Source: JBAXLO01 sp037134755
GTDB lineage: Bacteria; Bacteroidota; Bacteroidia; Bacteroidales; JACABE01
Length of the DNA: 41,337 nucleotides
Reading direction: 5' to 3'
Assembly: GCA_037134755.1 (NCBI GenBank)
Contig: JBAXLO010000011.1
Location: 1 to 41,337, forward strand
The notes below the pieces were generated by a model, which saw nothing but the letters and a program-made list of their open reading frames with translations, was not told the origin of the DNA and did not search any database. This document shows positions 34,902 through 41,337 of the stretch, piece by piece. Each line of letters begins with the position of its first letter. The stretch's first letter is position 1. A program made the translations under genes and the position numbers.

Positions 34902-34930
34902 TTGAATTGTAATTGTTTTTATTACTTTTG
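34902..34930 (+). promoter_or_regulatory. Promoter for the seven-repeat gene, giving a leaderless or near-leaderless mRNA
   Basis: TTG (34902-34904), an 18-base spacer and TACTTTTG (34923-34930, fits TAnnTTTG) lie upstream of the ATG at 34935, only 4 bases after the -7 box. If start sites are 4-7 bases past the box, transcription begins at or just after the ATG. Confidence 0.6.
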
Positions 34931-34934
34931 CATA

Positions 34935-36593
34935 ATGGAAAAGACACAAATAATTAAAAACATTCTTTACGAAATACTTGAAGAAAACAAAGGATGGATG
35001 ACAATGTCTGAAATAGCAAATGAATTTTTTAATAAAAAACATCCATTTTCAAAAATATCTATTTCTGCTTTTAGGTTCATATTAAGACATAATAAAGATG
35101 TATTTATAAATAATATAAAAAGTGACAGCTATAAATTAGTAATGTATGGTAGTAAAGACGATGTATTAAAAAACCAACCATTAGTTAAAAATATTTTTGA
35201 TTTCTTAAATAATTATGACGATCCAAAAAATATTGACGAAATTGTAGAATTTGTTCTAATTTATAAACCTAATTCTAATAAAGACAGTGTTTGGACTGCG
35301 ATAAGAAAATATCAAAATATTTTTTTAAGATTTAAAAATAATTTTATTGGATTAGTTTCTAAAACGTATTCAGATGTTTATATTATAAAACCAAGAAAAA
35401 TTAATTTAGATATTAACCACATAATTCACAAGCCTATTAATACATTAATATTAGATTATTTAAATATTGAAAACGAGCCCAAATCAATTAATGAAATTAT
35501 AAAAGAGCTTCATAATTTACATCCTGAATTGAAAAGAGGTAGTATTATGCAACAATTGTATTTAAATAGACATAATTTTAATAAATTTTATCCTAAATAT
35601 ATTGGGCTTATAACTAAAAAATATTCAACTGATTGGGTTATGATACCTAAAAATTCAAAAACTGTTACATTAAAAGAACTAATTATCGAATATTTACATA
35701 GTGAAGAATTACCCAAACATATTTCAGAGATAAAAGCATATATATTAAAAAAACAAAATTTTTTAAAAGGTTCAAATGTATGTTCTATCCTTAGAGGTCA
35801 AGATAATTCCAGCTTTATAATATTTGAAAATAATTATTATGGACTTAAATTAAAAGAATATCCTAATAATTATAATTTACATAATATTAAACATAGAACT
35901 AATTTAACAAAATATATTTTTAATTATTTAAATAATGAAATTAATCCTAAAAATATAAATGAAATATTAGAACATTTTAAAATTAATCATCAATATAACA
36001 GTTTAAAAAACTTAAAACAGTATTTCATCACAAAGAAACATCTTTATATAAAATATGAAAAAAATTATTTTGGCCTTTTATCAAAAGAATATTCTGCTGA
36101 ATATGTTGTAAAAACGAAAGAAACAAAAAAGGAATCAATCCCACAGCTTGTTTTTGAATATTTGGAAAAAGAAGAAAATCCTATACATATACAAAAAATT
36201 GTTGATTATATTCTTCAATTTAAACCTTATTCAAATAAAAAAAGTATTTTTACTAATATTAAACATCATTCAAATAATAGATTTAAAACATTTAATCTAA
36301 ATTATATAGGCATTAAAGATAAAGAATATTCAAAAGATTATATCGATAATGAAATTATGATTTTAAGTTATATCCCGATTAAAATTATTGCTCAATCATT
36401 CTTACGAGAGGAAAAATATCCAATAGCTAAAAATTTAATAGTTGATTATGTACTTAAACAAAACCCTTCATTAAAAATGAGTAGTGTCTATAAAACTATA
36501 GAGACTAATTCTGAAATGTTCTCTAGATTTAAAAACAAACTAATTGGACTTAAAGATAAAGAATATCCTGTTCAATTTATTGAAAATATTTAA
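34935..36593 (+). CDS. Protein of seven tandem winged-helix-like (HARE-HTH-like) repeats
   Basis: 552 residues from the ATG at 34935. A longer in-frame start at 34899 overlaps the promoter and was rejected. Nearly the whole protein is seven repeats of about 75-80 residues: about 1-74, 82-156, 164-240, 243-318, 321-394, 398-472 and 478-552. Each reads as helix (IF-YLN), P-NI-EI helix, a K/S-rich turn (S--SV---I), then F-RF--N-IGL--KEYS--YI. The closing motif repeats at 139, 223, 302, 379, 458 and 537 (e.g. NYFGLLSKEYSAEYV, NKLIGLKDKEYPVQFI). The layout resembles the HARE-HTH fold of RNA polymerase delta and some restriction proteins; that assignment is inference. No catalytic domain or signal peptide is visible. 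The gene is markedly AT-rich. Confidence 0.7.
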   Translation: MEKTQIIKNILYEILEENKGWMTMSEIANEFFNKKHPFSKISISAFRFILRHNKDVFINNIKSDSYKLVMYGSKDDVLKNQPLVKNIFDFLNNYDDPKNIDEIVEFVLIYKPNSNKDSVWTAIRKYQNIFLRFKNNFIGLVSKTYSDVYIIKPRKINLDINHIIHKPINTLILDYLNIENEPKSINEIIKELHNLHPELKRGSIMQQLYLNRHNFNKFYPKYIGLITKKYSTDWVMIPKNSKTVTLKELIIEYLHSEELPKHISEIKAYILKKQNFLKGSNVCSILRGQDNSSFIIFENNYYGLKLKEYPNNYNLHNIKHRTNLTKYIFNYLNNEINPKNINEILEHFKINHQYNSLKNLKQYFITKKHLYIKYEKNYFGLLSKEYSAEYVVKTKETKKESIPQLVFEYLEKEENPIHIQKIVDYILQFKPYSNKKSIFTNIKHHSNNRFKTFNLNYIGIKDKEYSKDYIDNEIMILSYIPIKIIAQSFLREEKYPIAKNLIVDYVLKQNPSLKMSSVYKTIETNSEMFSRFKNKLIGLKDKEYPVQFIENI

Positions 36594-36924
36594 TATAAAT
36601 CACAAAATAATCACTTCTAATATTACTTTCCTAGTGAACTATATTTATTTGTGTATACTATTTCTACCGATATATCACACCCTTAGTGTGAAAATCCATT
36701 TTTTCAAATCACAAATTCACCAAATCACCAAATGAATTGTCCAACTTTTAAAAGAATACAATCAGGCTTAAAAGCCAATAAATAAATTTAATCATTTCAT
36801 TATTTATCTAAAAGATTTATCTATCAATATTTATGATATTAAAATACCTGCGATAAGTTTTTTAGTAAAAATTAAATGAATTATAAGTAATCTGATATAG
36901 ATTTGGATAAGAAAGAAAAAAATT
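36594..36924. other. Gene-free 3' region between the repeat-protein gene and the tandem array
   Basis: About 330 AT-rich bases with no coding potential (one 16-codon frame only). The only local structure is the hairpin TCACAC (36675-36680)/GTGTGA (36686-36691), a weak terminator candidate with T residues 6 bases beyond. Confidence 0.45.
36675..36691 (+). terminator. Weak terminator candidate after the seven-repeat gene
   Basis: TCACAC and GTGTGA form a perfect 6-bp stem with a 5-base loop. A T tract (ATTTTTTC) starts only 6 bases after the stem, so efficiency is uncertain. Confidence 0.35.
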
Positions 36925-37295
36925 ATGGTCTTTGCAAAAAAAATCATGATGAATAAAAAAAGGTTTTTGGTCTTTACGAAAAAAATTCACGTGTAAACGA
37001 AGTTCATTTTTGCAAAAACCAAACGATCATTTGCTATTTTGAAAGAGGTTTTTTACTAAAAAAATCGTCATCGGTCAAAACGAAGTTGACATTTGCTAAA
37101 ATCAAATAGATTTTTGCCAAAACTAAATGAACATTTGCTAAAACTAAATGGATTTTCATCAAAACTAAATGAACATTTGCCAAAATAAAGTCGTCAGAGG
37201 TCATTTTGAAAGAGGTTTTTTCCAGAAAAAAAAGGATTTAGCTCTAAAAAAAGGGATTTAGCTCTAAAAAAAAGGATTTCGCTTAGAAAAAAAGG
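36925..37295. repeat. Tandem array with 21/42-bp period
   Basis: Six 21-bp units run from 37068 to 37193 (starts 37068, 37089, 37110, 37131, 37152, 37173), e.g. ACATTTGCTAAAACTAAATG(G) and ATTTTCATCAAAACTAAATG(A). They alternate in two types, giving a 42-bp higher-order unit. A 41-bp block (37027-37067) and a 42-bp block (37194-37235) flank them; both contain ATTTTGAAAGAGGTTTTTT. Three 20-bp units follow (37236, 37256, 37276; ATTTAGCTCTAAAAAAAGGG type). A degenerate part (36925-37026) with ATGGTCTTTGCAAAAAAAAT and TTGGTCTTTACGAAAAAAAT precedes. The array lies at the 3' ends of two convergent genes. Confidence 0.88.
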
Positions 37296-37315
37296 AATCT
37301 TAAATCAGAAATTAT

Positions 37316-38470
37316 TTAATCAATTTTCTTAATTTCTTCGTAATTTATCAATTCCACATCTTTATAATAATATTGTAACACTTGCCTGGCAGTATAACCA
37401 TAACGCACCATCTTTACCGCCCCCTCCTGACTCAATCCTACACCATGCCCATAGCCTTTGCCTTTAATTATAACCTGATCACCCTGTTTTTTAACACTAA
37501 AGAAAGTAGATTTAAGCGCTAAGTCTTTACGAATATTCTTTAAATAGATGCTATCAACTAAAAACATTTTACGTGTTGGTTGATCGAAGTTTAAAACAGC
37601 TCTAACTTTGGAAGTATCATTAGAATTGAATTTGAAATTATCGGATAAGTATGAAAGCCATTCTTTAACCGGCATTTTATGTTCCCAATATGAATTACGC
37701 ATTCCGTTAGAGAAAGTATCTTTTACACTTTTTAGATAGGTAGTAGGGATATTCCATAAATCTTCGGAATTAATTGTTTCGCCACCCGAATTAGAGTGAA
37801 ACGATGCAGATATCATTCGTTTATCTTTATCAACAATAACATCTCCAGCAGTCAATGAAACAGCCATCAGAATCTGAAACTTATTACATCTGCTTCTGTA
37901 TGCCTGACAATGTACATCATCGCAAAGATTATAACCGTCTTTGTAGTGCTTCATCATGTTGTTGATGGCATAAGTACGCGTAATAATAGCTTGTATCTTG
38001 AAAAACTCGAGTGAATCACTGGCTCCTAATATTTCGGACTGGACAACGCCTGCAACATAATGCTCAATCTCTACTTTATTTATAATTTTAAAATAACCTC
38101 TTTCGACAGTAAACATTAAATCATCGTCATATATACGTTCATTTACGTCAGTATTTGATGGTTTAATCTTAATTATATTCTTTAATCCATCTCCCTCGAC
38201 ATCAATAGTTGTATAAAAACCAAAATCTTCTTTATCATTAGTTATTCTTATCTTACCCTTTTCTAAAGTAAGAGTTAAGGACATATTTTTATCTAATTCA
38301 GTAATCTTTGTAGTGTTGGAATTAACAACATATTTGCCAATCAAAGAAGTTATAGTTACAGTTTTAACTTTCTTGTCCGAAAAAATACGAACATCAAAGC
38401 TAGCTGCTTTAAGAGTAAATGAAATTAGAGTTAAAAGTATAAATGTAAGAGTGATTATTCTTCTTTGCAT
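37316..38470 (-). CDS. SpoIID/LytB domain protein
   Basis: 384 residues. A signal peptide (MQRRIITLTFILLTLISFTL) leads to an exported protein. The SpoIID/LytB domain covers about residues 125-375: EIEHYVAGVVQSEILGA, FKIQAIITRTYAINN, the SASFHSNSGGET segment and the C-terminal GKGYGHGVGLSQEGAVKM. In other bacteria the family includes peptidoglycan lytic transglycosylases and amidase enhancers. In a non-sporulating Bacteroidota the role is probably cell-wall related, but this is inferred. It lies 31 bases after lpxB. Confidence 0.92.
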   Translation of the reverse strand: MQRRIITLTFILLTLISFTLKAASFDVRIFSDKKVKTVTITSLIGKYVVNSNTTKITELDKNMSLTLTLEKGKIRITNDKEDFGFYTTIDVEGDGLKNIIKIKPSNTDVNERIYDDDLMFTVERGYFKIINKVEIEHYVAGVVQSEILGASDSLEFFKIQAIITRTYAINNMMKHYKDGYNLCDDVHCQAYRSRCNKFQILMAVSLTAGDVIVDKDKRMISASFHSNSGGETINSEDLWNIPTTYLKSVKDTFSNGMRNSYWEHKMPVKEWLSYLSDNFKFNSNDTSKVRAVLNFDQPTRKMFLVDSIYLKNIRKDLALKSTFFSVKKQGDQVIIKGKGYGHGVGLSQEGAVKMVRYGYTARQVLQYYYKDVELINYEEIKKID

Positions 38471-38501
38471 GTGTTAAATCCTTTTCAATAGATAATTATG
38501 T

Positions 38502-39629
38502 TTACTTTCTAGATAAATATGTAGTAATAAGTTTTGCAGTATTAGCTGAAGCACCCTTGCCACCCAATTTTATTTTTAAATCATTATAATCTTCACGAAG
38601 TTGGCTTAGGTATTCATTATTAAGAGTTATCTTTTCGAACTCTTCTTTCAATCTATTTGTAGTAAGATCGTTTTGGATAAGCTCAGTTACTATTTGTTTA
38701 TCCATTATAAGATTTACAAGTGAGATATATTTTACTTTCACAAAACGTTTAGCAATAGCGAAAGAAATAACACTCCCTTTGTAACATACAACTTGAGGAA
38801 CCCCAAACAATGCAGTCTCTAATGTAGCAGTTCCTGATGTTACCAACGCAGCTTTTGCAGTTTGCAACAAATTATATGTTTGATTATATACAATCTCAAC
38901 CGGCTTCTCCCCTATTATCTCTTTATAAAATTGTTTTGACTGCGAATTAACTCCCGCAATTATAAATTTATAATCAGGATAAGCATCAACAATAGATAAC
39001 ATGATCGGTAATACAGTCTTTATCTCTTGCTTGCGACTACCAGGAAGCAATGCTATTATAGGTTTGTTTGATACATCAATAGTTTCTTTAAAGACATTAA
39101 TATCATTCAGAGTATTTACAGAGTGATTATCGATAGCATCGAGCAAAGGATGCCCAACAAAATCAACTTCCATCTGATGCTCTTTAAAGAATTCCTTTTC
39201 GAAAGGTAAGATTACAAATAAATGATCAATTACTTGCTTCATTTTCTTAACTCTTGACTGATGCCAAGCCCAAACCTGAGGAGAAATATAATAAAATACC
39301 TTTAATCCTTTTTGATGTGCATATTCAGCAATACGAAGATTGAATCCGGGATAATCAATGAGGATAATTGCATCAGGTTTAAAGGTATCAATATCGTTCT
39401 TACAGAATTTTATATTGCCTAATATCGTCTTGAGATTAGCAAGAACTTCGATAAAACCCATAAAAGCAAGATCACGATAATGTTTTACCAACTCGCCACC
39501 TTGTTTTTGCATCAAATCACCACCCCAACACCTGAACTGAGCAGAACTATCAATTTTCTTTAGTTCGCTCATCAGATTTGAAGCGTGTAAATCGCCTGAA
39601 GCCTCCCCTGCTATGATATAATATCTCAC
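38502..39629 (-). CDS. lpxB: Lipid-A-disaccharide synthase
   Basis: 375 residues. LpxB joins UDP-diacylglucosamine and lipid X to form the lipid A disaccharide on the cytoplasmic membrane face. The N-terminal motif IIAGEASGDLHASNL (Gly8-Asp13), the middle YISPQVWAWHQSRVKKMK, FVGHPLLDAI and the C-terminal nucleotide-binding segment TSGTATLETALFGVPQVVCY are intact. The length is normal. Its ATG overlaps the upstream small membrane protein gene stop by 4 bases. Confidence 0.97.
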   Translation of the reverse strand: MRYYIIAGEASGDLHASNLMSELKKIDSSAQFRCWGGDLMQKQGGELVKHYRDLAFMGFIEVLANLKTILGNIKFCKNDIDTFKPDAIILIDYPGFNLRIAEYAHQKGLKVFYYISPQVWAWHQSRVKKMKQVIDHLFVILPFEKEFFKEHQMEVDFVGHPLLDAIDNHSVNTLNDINVFKETIDVSNKPIIALLPGSRKQEIKTVLPIMLSIVDAYPDYKFIIAGVNSQSKQFYKEIIGEKPVEIVYNQTYNLLQTAKAALVTSGTATLETALFGVPQVVCYKGSVISFAIAKRFVKVKYISLVNLIMDKQIVTELIQNDLTTNRLKEEFEKITLNNEYLSQLREDYNDLKIKLGGKGASANTAKLITTYLSRK

Positions 39630-39895
39630 TTATGATACTGATAATAGTAAAACAATATAATAAAGATCAAACTTATAGTTACTAAACCCTTAGCAGTCTC
39701 CATAAACTTTAAGTTCTTTATATAGTAACGAATCAATATTAAGTTAAGTACAATCCCTAACATAAATATTTTACCCTGTGCCATCAAATCAACAGCATTG
39801 GTAAACTTTACTATCAAATAGATTATTGCTGTGGATATTGCAGCAGCAAAAAGCCCTGTAATGAGTCCAAATATAAACGAATCTCTTTTATACAT
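39626..39895 (-). CDS. Small membrane protein of unknown function
   Basis: 89 residues with three predicted membrane spans (about 8-30, 42-58 and 66-84) and basic loops, ending YYYQYHK. I recognise no family. The ATGA-type overlap with lpxB (4 bases) and the 8-base overlap with surE show tight translational coupling, so it is probably expressed with lipid A synthesis. It is a real gene on context and hydrophobic pattern. Confidence 0.75.
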   Translation of the reverse strand: MYKRDSFIFGLITGLFAAAISTAIIYLIVKFTNAVDLMAQGKIFMLGIVLNLILIRYYIKNLKFMETAKGLVTISLIFIILFYYYQYHK

Positions 39896-40658
39896 TCCAA
39901 TTATAATTATTTAATTTTTCGATGGTATGATGCGCAGTAAAATCAAACTGAAGAGGAACAACTGCTACATAATTATTTTCCAAAGCCCATATATCAGTAT
40001 CTTCGCCTTGATCCTGATGACGAAACTCACCTGTAAGCCAATAGTAATCTTTTCCATGAGGATCAGTGCGGGCATCAAAAACTTCATCCCAGAAAGCTTT
40101 AGCCTGACGGCATATCCTTATCCCTTTCGGAGAATTTCCATTCAATTTAGGGATATTAACATTCAAACAAGTGTCTTTTGGCATTCCATGCTCAAGAACC
40201 ATCTCAACTATCTTATCAATATAAACATCTACATGACTGAAATCTGCGCCCCATGAATGATCATCAACAGAAAAGCCAATAGAAGTAACTCCTTCGATAG
40301 CACCTTCAAAAACAGCAGCCATCGTACCTGAATAAATTACATTTATTGAAGCATTTGAACCGTGATTGATACCTGAAACTAACAGATCAGGATTACCATG
40401 AAGGATTGCTTTCTCAGCTAACTTAACACAATCAACAGGAGTGCCATTACAAGTATATTCTTCATAACCTTCTTCAATAGTAATAGTTTTTAATCGCAAA
40501 GGAGTTGACACAGTAATTGCGTGTCCCATACCCGACTGTGGTTTATCGGGTGCAACTACAACAATATCACCAAACTTTCGCATAATAGAAATAAGTTTCC
40601 TTAGTCCCGGAGCGTTAATACTGTCATCATTAGTAATTAATATCTTTGGTCGTTTCAT
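39888..40658 (-). CDS. surE: 5'-nucleotidase SurE
   Basis: 256 residues. SurE is a metal-dependent 5'/3'-nucleotidase and polyphosphatase important in stress survival. Metal ligands expected for the family are present: Asp11 and Asp12 in ILITNDDS, Ser42 in PQSGMG, and Asn98 in SGINHGSNAS. It lies 16 bases after the DUF502 gene and overlaps the next gene by 8 bases, so it belongs to the same operon. Confidence 0.96.
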   Translation of the reverse strand: MKRPKILITNDDSINAPGLRKLISIMRKFGDIVVVAPDKPQSGMGHAITVSTPLRLKTITIEEGYEEYTCNGTPVDCVKLAEKAILHGNPDLLVSGINHGSNASINVIYSGTMAAVFEGAIEGVTSIGFSVDDHSWGADFSHVDVYIDKIVEMVLEHGMPKDTCLNVNIPKLNGNSPKGIRICRQAKAFWDEVFDARTDPHGKDYYWLTGEFRHQDQGEDTDIWALENNYVAVVPLQFDFTAHHTIEKLNNYNWNV

Positions 40659-40674
40659 TTTCTTTTTTCTTTAA

Positions 40675-41271
40675 TTAATATATTTCAGTCACTCCGCCTG
40701 ATATTACAAACTTCATTACTTCGGTTGGTGAAGCAGTTACAGGTGTTACATTTTCAGCTGGCACTACATATAATGCGCCTGAATATCCAAATGAGAATGG
40801 GAAATATACTGCTATGTGTTCTTTATCTATTCCTAATTGCGACAAGTCTCTTTGTGTTACAAATCCTATTCTTTGTATGTCTGAATCTTTGTTAACTTTG
40901 ACTAATACAGGTTCGGAGAACTTCTTTTTTTGTCCTACAAATGCCTGTAACAAATCTTTTATTGATGTGTAAATAATCTTTATAAAAGGTGTTTTATCTA
41001 AAGTTGAATCAATAAAAGAAACAAGTGGCTTTGAGATCAATGATTTCCCAAAATAACCTATCGTAGTTATCACTGCAAACATTAACACGATTCCTAAGCC
41101 GGGTATACTTGTGTTGAATAAGCTTTGAATTACATCTTTAGTTAATCCGTTAAGGAAATTAAACGCTAAATATATAAAGAAGACTGTTGCCCCTAAAGGT
41201 GTTGTATATAATAATCCTTGCCAAAAGTAGCTTAGTATTGGCTTTGAAAACTTATTAAATCCGTTGCTCAT
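40675..41271 (-). CDS. DUF502 family membrane protein
   Basis: 198 residues. Two N-terminal membrane spans (about 16-36 and 52-70) flank a short loop, followed by a soluble domain. GLLYTTPLGATVFFIYLAF, PGLGIVLMFAVITTIGYFG and GYSGALYVVPAENVTPV are typical of DUF502. The molecular role is unknown. It is first in the surE-lpxB run, after a -7-like box. Confidence 0.9.
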   Translation of the reverse strand: MSNGFNKFSKPILSYFWQGLLYTTPLGATVFFIYLAFNFLNGLTKDVIQSLFNTSIPGLGIVLMFAVITTIGYFGKSLISKPLVSFIDSTLDKTPFIKIIYTSIKDLLQAFVGQKKKFSEPVLVKVNKDSDIQRIGFVTQRDLSQLGIDKEHIAVYFPFSFGYSGALYVVPAENVTPVTASPTEVMKFVISGGVTEIY

Positions 41272-41290
41272 AATTGATATTGTAAGTTGG

Positions 41291-41298
41291 CAAAATTA
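41291..41298 (-). promoter_or_regulatory. Possible -7 box (TAATTTTG) for the DUF502-surE-lpxB operon
   Basis: On the minus strand TAATTTTG fits TAnnTTTG and lies 19 bases before the DUF502 ATG. The -33 position has no clear TTG, so support is partial. Confidence 0.45.
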
Positions 41299-41337
41299 CG
41301 AATTTTAAATGAATAAGCTTCTGTTAAAGAAAACTAA

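Overview
The window is AT-rich chromosomal DNA from a member of the Bacteroidota. The evidence is a T9SS-type C-terminal sorting domain, Bacteroidota-style promoters (TAnnTTTG at -7, about 19 bases from a TTG-type -33 box), start codons mostly without Shine-Dalgarno sequences, zinc-free forms of L36 and S14, and TlpA/DUF4369, LruC and SpoIID-like proteins. I cannot place it below phylum.

Layout. Positions 1-2274 (+) hold the end of a sodium:solute symporter and galK, probably a galactose uptake and phosphorylation unit, with an inverted-repeat element between them. Positions 2371-3720 (-) encode an LruC-domain lipoprotein. Positions 4248-6392 (+) encode a soluble hybrid histidine kinase. Positions 6543-7073 are a 41-bp tandem repeat array with mosaic units. 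Positions 7465-9027 (+) encode an unknown lipoprotein and a methyltransferase. Positions 9034-12017 (-) encode an M50-like membrane protease and two tandem TlpA-like thioredoxin proteins. Positions 12136-13425 (-) are enolase.

Positions 13548-31694 (-) are one long str-S10-spc-alpha superoperon, in transcription order rpsL, rpsG, fusA, rpsJ, rplC, rplD, rplW, rplB, rpsS, rplV, rpsC, rplP, rpmC, rpsQ, rplN, rplX, rplE, rpsN, rpsH, rplF, rplR, rpsE, rpmD, rplO, secY, map, infA, rpmJ, rpsM, rpsK, rpsD, rpoA, rplQ. There is no tuf between fusA and rpsJ. A good promoter lies before rpsL and a strong terminator after rplQ. The small genes rpmJ (16693-16809) and rpmD (19708-19887) were found by direct translation.

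After a gene-free stretch come a secreted YCF48-like beta-propeller protein with a T9SS tail (32506-33696, +), a protein of unknown function (33782-34702, -), and a divergently transcribed, very AT-rich gene encoding seven tandem winged-helix-like repeats (34935-36593, +). That gene is followed by a second tandem array (about 36925-37295) with a 21/42-bp period. The window closes with a minus-strand envelope cluster: DUF502 membrane protein, surE, a small membrane protein, lpxB and a SpoIID-like protein.

The best candidates for something undescribed are the seven-repeat winged-helix-like protein and the two phased arrays (41 bp and 21/42 bp). Any link between the protein and the arrays is a hypothesis. 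Everything else is largely conventional.
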